A stretch of 51,902 bases of DNA, from the NCBI GenBank assembly GCA_963923455.1, contig CAWULT010000022.1:1-51902 (forward strand), written 5' to 3'. Position numbers and translations under genes: made by a program. Below, one piece after another: positions 16,626-24,726 of this stretch; positions within the stretch are counted from its first letter, which is position 1; every line of letters begins with the position of its first letter. Source of the stretch: CAWULT01 sp963923455 (GTDB lineage Bacteria > Acidobacteriota > Vicinamibacteria > Vicinamibacterales > UBA2999). The notes below the pieces were generated by a model. That model did not search any database and was not told where the DNA came from. It was given only the letters and a program-made list of their open reading frames with translations.

Positions 16626-18898
16626 GGGAGACGCTGAACAACGACGACTGGCGCGCGCTGACGCCGTTCGAGCGGGATCTGATTGCCGCCGGCGGGCGCG
16701 ACGCACGCGTGCACAACGTCGTGCCGGCCTACGAGTACACGATCGGCGGGCCGATCGTCAGGGATCGCCTGTGGTTCTTCCACGCCGGCCGACTGCAGAC
16801 GCTCGAGACCGGCAACACCCTGGCCATCTCGAACATCCCCTACGTTTCCACCGATCGCAGCCGCCGGTACGAGGTCAAGGGCACCTACGCGCCCGCGTCG
16901 GGGCACCGGGTGCAGTCCAGCCTGACGAAGATCGTGCGGGAGCAGCGCAACCAGACGAACAGCGCGCTTGCGATGGACCTGCGGAGCCTGACGAACGCCA
17001 GGCGGCCCGAGTCCCTCGTCACGCTCGACTACACGGGGGTGCTGTCCCCGGCATTCTCGCTCGAAGGCCGATTCTCCCGCCGCGACCTGACGCAGATCGG
17101 CGTCGGCGGCGCCTCGCGCGACCTGATCGAGGGGACCGTGCTGCTCGACTTCAGCCGCAACCTCGCCCGGTACTGGTCGGACTCGCTCTGCGGGGTGTGC
17201 GAGCCCGAGCAGCGGGACAACCGCAACCTGTTCGTGAAGGGCTCCTACTTCGTCTCCACGTCCCGTTTCGGTGCGCACGCGCTGGTCGGCGGCTACGATT
17301 TCTTCGACGATCAGCGCTTCGCGAACAATCACCAGTCGGGCAGCGACTACCGGATCCTCGGCACGAGCGCGATCGCCGTGGGCACCGGCACGAACGTGGA
17401 GTTCGTGCCCCGGTTCATGGGCGACGGCGCCAGCACGTTGATCCAGTGGAGCCCCGTCGTCGAGGGCAGCCAGGGGACGAACTTCCGGACGCACGCGCTC
17501 TTCCTGAACGATCAGTGGCGGGTGTCGGGCCGCCTCAGCGCGTCGCTCGGCGGCCGGTGGGACCGTAACCAGGGCGCCGACCAGTCGGGTCGCCTCGTGG
17601 CGAAGGACGGCGCCGTGAGCCCCCGGCTCGGCGTCGTCTACGACCCGCTCGGCGACGGGCGCTGGTCGGTGACCGGCAGCGTGGGCCGCTACGTGGCGGC
17701 CATCTCCAACCCGATCGCCGACGGTGCGTCACCGGCCGGCCGGCCGCAGATCTACCTCTTCGCCTACACCGGTCCGAACGTCAACGCGCCGGGCACGACG
17801 ACGTTGACGCCGACGCCTGAGGCCATCCGCACGGTGTTCGACTGGTTCTTCGCCAACGGGGGCACGTCTCGCACGTTCGCCGGGGCCCCGACGCTGCCCG
17901 GCGTGACCCCCCAGATCCGGGAGCCGCTGGGTTCGCCCGACGCGTGGGAGTATGCCGGCGGCGTCACACGGCAGTTCGGCGCGCGGGCCATGATCCGGGC
18001 GGACGTGACGTACCGCCGCTACGGGAACTTCTACGGCGAGCGGACGGACACGTCGACCGGCACCGTCCGGGACGCCCTCGGCCGCGCCTACGACCTGACG
18101 CTCATCGAGAACGTCGACCTGGCCGAGCGCCGATACGCGGGCCTGGCGGTGCAGGGCACCTACCGGGTGGGCACGACGGTCGACGTCGGCGGGCAGTACA
18201 CGCTGTCGCGCGCGTGGGGCACCTTCGACGGCGAGAGCCTCAACAGCGGACCGACTCGCTTCGGCGGGCTGTCGTACCCCGAATACAAGCAGGCGTCCTG
18301 GAGCTATCCCGCGGGCGACCTGGCGCTCGACCAGCGTCACCGGTCGCGGCTCTGGATCAGCTACCGCCCCGCGCTCGCGCCCGGCCTGACGATCAGCGCG
18401 CTCCAGGCGATCGAGAGCGGCGCGCCGTACGGCGCCTTCGGCGGCGTGAACCCGGTGCCGTACGTGGCCAATCCCGGGTACCTGACGCCGCCCACCGCGC
18501 AGCAGACGCTGTACTACTTCACCGCGCGCGATGCATTCCGCACGGAAGGGCTGCGTCGGACCGACGTGTCGGCGTACCAGGCGTGGGCGTTGCCGGGCGC
18601 ACGCCGGGCCCAGGTCTTCGGGCAGCTCCAGGTGATCAACCTGTTCAACCAGTCGCAGCTGTGCGGGTGCGGCGGAACCGTGTTCGAGAACGGCGGGGCC
18701 GTCAGCCTGTCGCGGATCGACCAGACGGTGCTGACCGCGGCGACGGCGCCGACGCGCTTCCAGGCGTTCAACCCCTTCACCGCCACTCCCGCGCAGGGCG
18801 CCAACTGGGCCCTCGGCCCGAACTTCGGCAAGGCGCTCAATCGGCTGGCCTACACGTCGCCGCGGCAACTGCGCCTCACCTTCGGCGTGCGCTTCTGA
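16604..18898 (+). CDS. TonB-dependent receptor, barrel part (frameshifted gene)
   Basis: About 764 residues read from AAC at 16604 in the frame shifted by -1 relative to the upstream half; the first in-frame start codon is GTG at 16709. It begins NRFGGSLRETLNN, exactly what should follow VTRSGG in such receptors, then YTIGGPIVRDRLWFFHAGR (the standard first barrel strands), and ends QLRLTFGVRF with the C-terminal Phe needed for barrel assembly. No other stop or frameshift is seen over 2.3 kb, so the damage is recent or artefactual. Without repair of the G run only a barrel without signal peptide could be made. Confidence 0.85.
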   Translation, partial: NRFGGSLRETLNNDDWRALTPFERDLIAAGGRDARVHNVVPAYEYTIGGPIVRDRLWFFHAGRLQTLETGNTLAISNIPYVSTDRSRRYEVKGTYAPASGHRVQSSLTKIVREQRNQTNSALAMDLRSLTNARRPESLVTLDYTGVLSPAFSLEGRFSRRDLTQIGVGGASRDLIEGTVLLDFSRNLARYWSDSLCGVCEPEQRDNRNLFVKGSYFVSTSRFGAHALVGGYDFFDDQRFANNHQSGSDYRILGTSAIAVGTGTNVEFVPRFMGDGASTLIQWSPVVEGSQGTNFRTHALFLNDQWRVSGRLSASLGGRWDRNQGADQSGRLVAKDGAVSPRLGVVYDPLGDGRWSVTGSVGRYVAAISNPIADGASPAGRPQIYLFAYTGPNVNAPGTTTLTPTPEAIRTVFDWFFANGGTSRTFAGAPTLPGVTPQIREPLGSPDAWEYAGGVTRQFGARAMIRADVTYRRYGNFYGERTDTSTGTVRDALGRAYDLTLIENVDLAERRYAGLAVQGTYRVGTTVDVGGQYTLSRAWGTFDGESLNSGPTRFGGLSYPEYKQASWSYPAGDLALDQRHRSRLWISYRPALAPGLTISALQAIESGAPYGAFGGVNPVPYVANPGYLTPPTAQQTLYYFTARDAFRTEGLRRTDVSAYQAWALPGARRAQVFGQLQVINLFNQSQLCGCGGTVFENGGAVSLSRIDQTVLTAATAPTRFQAFNPFTATPAQGANWALGPNFGKALNRLAYTSPRQLRLTFGVRF

Positions 18899-18971
18899 CG
18901 CGGTCGCTGGCCCGTTCTTCCCCCTTCGCAGTCGCCGGCGCACGGCATGCCGCGTGCCCGACGCTGATCGC

Positions 18972-20957
18972 CTATGGCAGCGCGTAGGCGACCAGGGTGT
19001 CGATCGCCACGAAGGCGACGTACTGCTTGCCGTTCTTTCCGCGATAGGTCATCGGGTTCGCGTTGACGGTGTTGTCGAGCGTGGTGGCCCAGACCTCCTT
19101 GCCCGTCCGGGCATCGAACGCGCGGAACCGGCGGTCGTTGGTCGCGCCGACGAACACCAGGCCGCCGGCCGTTGCCGTCGGACCCGCGCTGCCGCTGCCC
19201 CCCACCTGTTGCTTCCCCGCGGGCAAGGCCTCGTTCACCCCGAGCGTCGTGCGCCAGGCGATCTCTCCGGTGTTGGCGTTGACGGCGATGAGCTCGCTCC
19301 ACGGTGGACGATGGCACGGCAGGTTCGCCACCGTCCGGCCCGTCGCGTCCTTGTAGGGCGCGCTGAACGTGAAGTACGGGCCCGCGCCGTTCACGCTGCC
19401 GCGGTCGTACGGCGTCGTCGTGCCGGCCACGCCGTTGCCGTAGTTCTGGCCTGGCCGCCGCCGCTCGATCCAGCCGACCAGTGACGTGTCGTGCGCGTTG
19501 ACGAACACGTAGCCCGTCGTCGGGTCGGCGGCCGCGCCGCCCCAGTTGATGCCCCCGGTGCCGCCGGGGAACTGGATCGTGCTCTTCGGCGGCGCACCCT
19601 CCTCGTGGTAGCCGAACGGGGTGAACGGCCCCGCGTTGGCGAATCCGCCGCTCTTGTCCCACAGGGCCTGGCACTCGGCCACGTGCTGCGCCGACGTGTC
19701 CTCCGGCCGCACCATGTCGCGCTCCTTGTCGAACGACGTGCGGACCAGCGGCTGCGCCGGCCTGACCGGGAAGGGCTGTGTCGGCGAATACCATTCGCCG
19801 GGCACCGAGCCTTTCGGGACGGGCCGTTCCTCGACGCCGAAGATCGGCTTTCCGGTCACGCGGTTCAGGATGAACATGTAGCCGGTCTTGCCGACCGAGG
19901 CGAGCGCCGGGATGGTGCGGCCGTTCTGCCGGATGTCGACGAGCACCGGCGGATTCGGCATGTCGGCGTCCCAGAGGTCGTGATGCACCACCTGGAAGTG
20001 CCAGCGGTACTTCCCGGTTTCGGCGTCCACGGCGACGATCGAGTTGCCGAACAGGCCGTTGCCGGGACGGTCGCCGCCCCAGTAGTTGCCCGCCGGGCCC
20101 GCCACCGGCATGTAGAGGATGCCGCGTTCCGCGTCGAGCGTCATGTACCACGCCCAGACGTTGGCGCCCGACCGCCCGCGCCAGCCGTTGTCGAGCCACG
20201 TGTCGTGCCCGAACTCGCCGGGCAGCGGCACCGTGTGAAACGTCCACAGCTGCTTACCCGTGCGGATGTCGAACGCGCGTGTATCACCCGGTTGTCCCAC
20301 GGCGATTTCGCCGGTCGTCGCGCCGAGAATCGCGACGTTCTTGTAGATCGTCGGCACGCCATTCCACGGCACGGCGATTTCGACGACGCCGTTCGTGCCG
20401 AAGCCGGCCGCGGCCTTGCCGGTGCTCGCGTCGATGGCGACGAGCCGGGGGCCAGCCGTCAGCAGGATCCGCGGACCGAGCGTGCCGTCGCCGGGCCAGT
20501 AGGCGACGCCGCGGGCCGTCGTCGCGGTGTACTGCGGCAGCACGTGGCGCCAGATCTCCTTGCCCGTGTCGGCCTCGAGCGCCAGCACCTGGTTGCCGCG
20601 CGCGTTGAGGTACATGACGCCGTTGACGACGATGGGCGTGACCTGCGGGTTGCTGCCCGAGGCCTCGACCGCCTCGGCTGGTACGGGCACCGCCCCTCGC
20701 GCGCCCTGTTCGGCGCCGGTCGCCGGGCCGCCGCCGCGCCGGCCGGCGGGCTGCACCAGGCGGACCGACCAGGCCTGTTTCAGGGAGGCGACGTTGCCGG
20801 GCGTGATCTCGGTGAGCGGCGAGAAGCGCGTGCCGGCGAGGTTCAGGCTGTACATCGGCCAATCGCCGCTGGCGGGTACCGCCTGACGGGCCCCCTGCGC
20901 CGCGAGGCCCGCGACGACGGCCACGGCGAGGGCGCCCGCGATCGTGAACTGCTTCAT
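18972..20957 (-). CDS. Secreted PQQ-dependent dehydrogenase (glucose-dehydrogenase-like quinoprotein)
   Basis: 661 residues from ATG 20957, which has GGAG at the right distance; an in-frame GTG at 20969 is less likely. Signal peptide ends near AAQG. The eight-bladed propeller starts DWPMYSLNLAGTRFSPLTEI and shows repeated AxDxxTGKxxW blade motifs, VVHHDLWDADMPNPP, and LPCHRPPWSELIAVN, the last resembling membrane glucose/quinate dehydrogenases. It lacks the adjacent Cys-Cys and lanthanide Asp pattern of XoxF/MxaF methanol dehydrogenases. It should oxidise a sugar or alcohol in the periplasm and pass electrons to the respiratory chain; substrate unknown. Divergent from an MFS transporter across a 77-bp gap. 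Confidence 0.9.
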   Translation of the reverse strand: MKQFTIAGALAVAVVAGLAAQGARQAVPASGDWPMYSLNLAGTRFSPLTEITPGNVASLKQAWSVRLVQPAGRRGGGPATGAEQGARGAVPVPAEAVEASGSNPQVTPIVVNGVMYLNARGNQVLALEADTGKEIWRHVLPQYTATTARGVAYWPGDGTLGPRILLTAGPRLVAIDASTGKAAAGFGTNGVVEIAVPWNGVPTIYKNVAILGATTGEIAVGQPGDTRAFDIRTGKQLWTFHTVPLPGEFGHDTWLDNGWRGRSGANVWAWYMTLDAERGILYMPVAGPAGNYWGGDRPGNGLFGNSIVAVDAETGKYRWHFQVVHHDLWDADMPNPPVLVDIRQNGRTIPALASVGKTGYMFILNRVTGKPIFGVEERPVPKGSVPGEWYSPTQPFPVRPAQPLVRTSFDKERDMVRPEDTSAQHVAECQALWDKSGGFANAGPFTPFGYHEEGAPPKSTIQFPGGTGGINWGGAAADPTTGYVFVNAHDTSLVGWIERRRPGQNYGNGVAGTTTPYDRGSVNGAGPYFTFSAPYKDATGRTVANLPCHRPPWSELIAVNANTGEIAWRTTLGVNEALPAGKQQVGGSGSAGPTATAGGLVFVGATNDRRFRAFDARTGKEVWATTLDNTVNANPMTYRGKNGKQYVAFVAIDTLVAYALP

Positions 20958-20987
20958 GGTTGGCTCCACGACGGAAGTGAGGGCAGC

Positions 20988-20993
20988 AGTATA
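20988..20993 (-). promoter_or_regulatory. Candidate -10 element of the PQQ dehydrogenase gene
   Basis: TATACT on the minus strand, 30 nt before the ATG at 20957. Unlike most first genes here it leaves room for a Shine-Dalgarno (GGAG). Confidence 0.4.
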
Positions 20994-21014
20994 GGTAAGA
21001 AGGCCCGCGTGGCA

Positions 21015-21020
21015 TAGAAT
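21015..21020 (+). promoter_or_regulatory. Candidate -10 element of the MFS transporter gene
   Basis: TAGAAT, 14 nt before the ATG at 21035, back to back with the minus-strand TATACT at 20988. Confidence 0.45.
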
Positions 21021-21034
21021 GCCGCGGTTTCCCG

Positions 21035-22318
21035 ATGGCCGCCCCGTCCCCGTCCGTGCCCAACCGCTGGCTGATCCCCGTCGGGGCCGTGCTCGTGCAC
21101 GTCTGCATCGGGTCGGTGTACGCCTGGAGCACCTTCAACCGGCCCATCCAGTCGCTGTTTCCCGACGCGCCCTGGTGGTTCAGCCCGCCCTACACGACGT
21201 TCACGACGGCGCTGGCGCTGCTCGGCCTGAGCGCCGCGTTCGGTGGTCCGTGGGTCGAGCGGCGTGGTCCGCGGGTGGCGGCCACGGCGGCCGCGCTGTT
21301 CTTCGGCGTCGGCCTCGCGGTCGGGGGCCTCGGCCTGGCGCTGCGCCAGTCGGTGCTCGTGTTCCTGGGCATGGGGATCGTGAGCGGGATCGGCTGTGGC
21401 CTGGGCTACATCTCTCCGGTGAGCACGCTGGTGAAGTGGTTCCCGGACCGCCGCGGCATGGCTACCGGCATGGCCATCATGGGCTTCGGCGGGGGCGCCT
21501 TCCTCGCCAGCTACCTGAACGTGTTGCTGATGGACCGTGTGGGCGTGGCGCACACCGTGATGCTGCTCGGCGGCATCTACCTCTTGGTGATGCTGCTCGG
21601 CTCCCGGCTGATGCAGTCGCCGCCGCCGGGGTGGAAGCCCGCGGGCTGGGAGCCCGCCGCGCACACGAACCCGATGATCGCCACGCGCAGCGTCACGCGC
21701 AACGAGGCGGTGCGCACGCCGCAGTTCTTCCTGCTGTGGGGGATTCTCTTCATCAACGTCACGGCGGGCATCGGCATCCTGGCGCAGGCATCGCCGATGA
21801 TGCAGGACATGTTCTCGCGCACGCCGCTCGAGGCGGCGGCCGTCGTCTCGATCATCAGCCTGTTCAACGCCGGCGGACGCTTCCTGTGGGCGTCGGCGTC
21901 CGACTACATCGGTCGTCGCAACACGTATACGACGTTCTTCGTCGCCCAGTTCGTCCTGTTCCTGCTGATTCCCGGTCTCGCCGGCCAGGGCGCGTGGGCG
22001 CTCTTCCAGGTGAGCCTGTTCGTCGTGTTCACGATGTACGGCGGCGGGTTCGCGACGATTCCGGCGTTCCTCGCCGATCTCTTCGGCCCGCAGAACGTGG
22101 GCGCCATTCACGGCGCGGTCCTGACCGCCTGGAGCGCGGCCGCGGTCGTCGGCCCCGTGATCATCACCGAGCTGTCGAACCGCGCGAAGGCCGCGCTGCC
22201 GCCCGGCGGCGACCGCGTGCACATCTACGACACCCCGCTCCAGGTGCTGGCGGCGCTGCTCGCCGTGGGTTTCGTCCTGACGCTGCTCGTGCGGCCGCTG
22301 CGGCGCGCGGAACCGTAG
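21035..22318 (+). CDS. MFS transporter, oxalate:formate antiporter (OFA) family
   Basis: 427 residues and 12 predicted membrane segments. The start (WLIPVGAVLVHVCIGSVYAWSTF) and GLGYISPVSTLVKWFPDRRGMATGMAIMGFGGGA are hallmark sequences of the OFA family (OxlT-like), as is the late RNTYTTFFVAQF segment after the second half's A-like motif. Members exchange or import small carboxylates such as oxalate, formate, lactate or pyruvate. The formate-producing H4MPT island 2 kb downstream makes formate export or exchange attractive, but this is inference from proximity only. Confidence 0.88.
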   Translation: MAAPSPSVPNRWLIPVGAVLVHVCIGSVYAWSTFNRPIQSLFPDAPWWFSPPYTTFTTALALLGLSAAFGGPWVERRGPRVAATAAALFFGVGLAVGGLGLALRQSVLVFLGMGIVSGIGCGLGYISPVSTLVKWFPDRRGMATGMAIMGFGGGAFLASYLNVLLMDRVGVAHTVMLLGGIYLLVMLLGSRLMQSPPPGWKPAGWEPAAHTNPMIATRSVTRNEAVRTPQFFLLWGILFINVTAGIGILAQASPMMQDMFSRTPLEAAAVVSIISLFNAGGRFLWASASDYIGRRNTYTTFFVAQFVLFLLIPGLAGQGAWALFQVSLFVVFTMYGGGFATIPAFLADLFGPQNVGAIHGAVLTAWSAAAVVGPVIITELSNRAKAALPPGGDRVHIYDTPLQVLAALLAVGFVLTLLVRPLRRAEP

Positions 22319-22420
22319 CGCAACCCGCCTTCATCCCGCTTCGCAGCCAGCAGGGCCGCATCCGCGCACGCCGGGTGCGAGCCGCGGCTTCGCGCGAGGC
22401 ACGCGCCCCGAGGCTGTGCG

Positions 22421-23125
22421 CTAGCGTGCCCGTTCGGCGCCCAGCCAGTCGGCCAGCGCGCCGAGCGACGGAATACGCTCGACGTCGTAGCCCTCGTAGA
22501 GATTCCACGGGTCGAGCAGCAGCGCGCGCAGGCCGCTGCGCCGCGCGCCGACGACGTCGACGTGGTACAGGTCCCCGACGTGCAGAGTCGTCGCGGGGTG
22601 TCCTCCCGACCGTTCGAGCACCCTCGCGAAGAAGCGGGGATCGGGCTTTTCGACGCCCTCGACCCCGGAGTCGCAGATGGTGTGGAAGAACGGGGTCAGC
22701 CCCACGCGCGCGAACATGCGCAGCAGCACGCCGTTGGCGTTGGAGGCCACGGCCATCCGGAGCCCCAGGTCCGACAGGCGCCGCAGGGCCGGCAGCACGT
22801 CGTCCGGCACGTGGTCCCAGAGATTGTGCGCCGCGTGGTACGCGTAGAGTTCGTCGAGGGCCCGCTCGCGGGCGTCGCCGCGCGGCACCCCGGTCAGGTC
22901 CAGGAGTTCGTGGACGTAGGCGCCGCCGCGCTCGGCGTCGGTCGCCGCGGCCATTTCGGCCCGATCGATGACGAGCTTCGCCCGTCCGTCGGCGCGGCGG
23001 AGGGCGTCCGGGGCGGCCGTCAGGCCCTGCCGGGCCAGAGCCTCGCTGATGCGGAACCAGTTGGGGAAGACCAGGACGCCGCCGGCGTCCAGGAACAGTG
23101 TTTCGACGGGGGCTGGGTGTGCCAC
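22421..23125 (-). CDS. HAD-superfamily hydrolase
   Basis: 234 residues from GTG 23125. I chose this start because TACGAT lies 14 nt upstream and the fold begins six residues later; an in-frame ATG at 23173 would lie upstream of that promoter-like hexamer. Motif I LFLDAGGVL, motif II ASNANG, motif III EKPDP, motif IV HVGDLYHVDVVGA: a complete HAD phosphatase-type active site with a C1-type cap. Probably a small-molecule phosphatase or haloacid-dehalogenase-like enzyme; substrate unknown. Divergent from fae across 150 bases. Confidence 0.85.
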   Translation of the reverse strand: MAHPAPVETLFLDAGGVLVFPNWFRISEALARQGLTAAPDALRRADGRAKLVIDRAEMAAATDAERGGAYVHELLDLTGVPRGDARERALDELYAYHAAHNLWDHVPDDVLPALRRLSDLGLRMAVASNANGVLLRMFARVGLTPFFHTICDSGVEGVEKPDPRFFARVLERSGGHPATTLHVGDLYHVDVVGARRSGLRALLLDPWNLYEGYDVERIPSLGALADWLGAERAR

Positions 23126-23139
23126 GGAGGATGCCCCCG

Positions 23140-23145
23140 ATCGTA
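23140..23145 (-). promoter_or_regulatory. Candidate -10 element of the HAD gene
   Basis: TACGAT on the minus strand, 14 nt before GTG 23125; it helps decide the start of that gene. Confidence 0.4.
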
Positions 23146-23274
23146 CCCCGATTGTGTGAGGCTTTTGATACACTCGTCAGGCTCCTGGCGTGCTTCGTGG
23201 GCGGTGTTCGCGAGACTCGCACGACCAGATCCGGATTGGCAGTACGTCACTCTTCAAGATTGGAGTTCTTCGAC

Positions 23275-23778
23275 ATGGCAGCGGACTTCTTTCTCGGCGA
23301 GTCGCTGGTTGGCGATGGCAACGAAGTTGCCCACATCGATCTGATCATCGGCTCCAAGTCTGGGGCTGCGGGCGCCGCGTTCGTCAACGCGCTCGCGAAC
23401 AACAAGGACGGCTTCACGACCCTGCTGGCGGTCGTCACGCCGAACCTGCCGGCGAAGCCGGACACGCTCCTCTTCAACAAGGTCACGATCAAGGGCGCCA
23501 AGCAGGCCGTCCAGATGTTCGGGCCCGCGCAGGCCGCCGTGGCCCGTGCGGTGGTCGACTCGGTCGAGAGCGGCGTGATCCCGCGCGACAAGGCCGACGA
23601 CCTGTGCATCCTGGTGGGCGTGTTCATCCACTGGGAGGCATCGGACGACCAGAAGATCTACGACTACAACTACCAGGCGACCAAGGAATCGATCGCCCGT
23701 GCCCTCGGCAAGCAGCCGTCGGTGGCGGACGTGATCGCCGGCGCGAAGACGGCGAAGCACCCGTTCAGCCCGAAGTAG
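23275..23778 (+). CDS. fae: Formaldehyde-activating enzyme (5,6,7,8-tetrahydromethanopterin hydro-lyase)
   Basis: 167 residues from ATG 23275, preceded by TTGGAG; longer in-frame starts upstream have no family counterpart. Fae condenses formaldehyde with tetrahydromethanopterin to methylene-H4MPT in the cytosol. Recognition is unambiguous: GESLVGDGNEVAHIDLIIG with the catalytic His20, NNKDGFTTLLAVVTPNLPAKP, FNKVTI, KQAVQMFGPAQAAVA and LVGVFIHWEA, then HPFSP at the end, as in Methylorubrum Fae. First gene of the H4MPT island, set off from mtdB by a strong terminator, which fits its usual role as the most abundant enzyme of the pathway. Confidence 0.98.
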   Translation: MAADFFLGESLVGDGNEVAHIDLIIGSKSGAAGAAFVNALANNKDGFTTLLAVVTPNLPAKPDTLLFNKVTIKGAKQAVQMFGPAQAAVARAVVDSVESGVIPRDKADDLCILVGVFIHWEASDDQKIYDYNYQATKESIARALGKQPSVADVIAGAKTAKHPFSPK

Positions 23779-23796
23779 GCCGGTCCCTCGGCCGAT

Positions 23797-23835
23797 GAAC
23801 GGGCGGGGCGCCATCGCCCCGCCCGTTCCTTTTTC
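23797..23835 (+). terminator. Strong intrinsic terminator between fae and mtdB
   Basis: Perfect 13-bp GC-rich stem (GAACGGGCGGGGC / GCCCCGCCCGTTC) with a 6-nt loop, followed directly by CTTTTTCT. It starts 18 bases after the fae stop and ends about 17 bases before the mtdB start, so it should separate or attenuate transcription. Confidence 0.9.
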
Positions 23836-23852
23836 TCCTGCTGGTTTCGATC

Positions 23853-24722
23853 GTGCGCAAACTCCTGCTGCAACTCGACAGTTCGCCGCATCCGAGCGTG
23901 TTCGACCGCGTGGTGGCCCACGACGGCGGCGCCGACGAGGTGATGAGCTACGGTGGCGTCACCGAGGCCGCCGTACGCGATCTCGTCCACGGCTGCATCT
24001 TCACGCGGGGGCCCAAGGACCTGCACCACACCGCCATCTTCATCGGCGGCACGGACATGGCCACCGGTGAGCGCCTGCTGGCCGCGGTGCGCAAGACGTT
24101 CTTCGGGCCGATGCGCGTGTCGGTGATGCTCGACTCGAACGGGTCGAACACCACCGCCGTCGCGGCGGTGGCCAAGCTTCTCCAGGCGGCCGGCGACGTG
24201 GCGGGCCGCAGGGCCGTGGTCACGGCCGGCACGGGCCCCGTCGGCCTCCGGGCGGCGGGCCTGCTGGCGCAGGCCGGTGCCGAGGTCACGCTGACCTCGC
24301 GGCGGCCCGTCGACCCGGGCGTCCTCGCGGGTCTGCGCGACCGCTTCGGCGGCACGATTCACGGCGTGACCGTCGCCGACGCCGACGGCGTGGCGGCCGT
24401 CCTCGATGGGGCGGCACTGCTCCTCAACACGGGGCCTGCCGGCGTGTGCCTCGTGCCGCAGGCGGCGTGGGCGGGCCGCCCGGGCTTGCGCGCGCTCGCC
24501 GACCTCAATGCCGTGCCCCCGATGGGCATCGAGGGCGTCGACGTGATGGACAACGGCGTCGACCGGCAGGGGGCGACCGCGTTCGGCGCGCTGGGCGTGG
24601 GCTCCTTCAAGATGAAGATCCACAAGGCCTGCATCGCGCGGCTGTTCGAACGCAACGACGCCGTGCTCGACGTCGAGACGATTGCAGGGATCGCCCGCGA
24701 CCTCGCGGCCTCGCGAGGCTGA
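23853..24722 (+). CDS. mtdB: Methylene-tetrahydromethanopterin dehydrogenase MtdB
   Basis: 289 residues from GTG 23853. Oxidises methylene-H4MPT to methenyl-H4MPT with NAD(P)+. It resembles bacterial MtdB: MSYGGVTEAAVRDL near the N-terminus, CIFTRGPKDLHHTAIFIGG, a Rossmann segment VVTAGTGPVGLRAAGLLAQAGAEVTL followed by TSRRP, then NTGPAGVCLVPQ and ALADLNAVPPMGIEGVDVMDNG and the C-terminal GALGVGSFKMKIHK. The GTG has no obvious Shine-Dalgarno because the fae terminator sits directly upstream. Spacing to the next gene is 4 bases. NAD versus NADP preference cannot be read with confidence. Confidence 0.93.
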   Translation: MRKLLLQLDSSPHPSVFDRVVAHDGGADEVMSYGGVTEAAVRDLVHGCIFTRGPKDLHHTAIFIGGTDMATGERLLAAVRKTFFGPMRVSVMLDSNGSNTTAVAAVAKLLQAAGDVAGRRAVVTAGTGPVGLRAAGLLAQAGAEVTLTSRRPVDPGVLAGLRDRFGGTIHGVTVADADGVAAVLDGAALLLNTGPAGVCLVPQAAWAGRPGLRALADLNAVPPMGIEGVDVMDNGVDRQGATAFGALGVGSFKMKIHKACIARLFERNDAVLDVETIAGIARDLAASRG

Positions 24723-24726
24723 TTCC

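Noticed and set aside
18972..20957. Possible XoxF/MxaF methanol dehydrogenase beside the H4MPT island
   Set aside because: It is a PQQ enzyme, but lacks the vicinal Cys-Cys and the methanol dehydrogenase active-site pattern; its HHDLWD and PCHRPPW blocks fit glucose/quinate-type enzymes.
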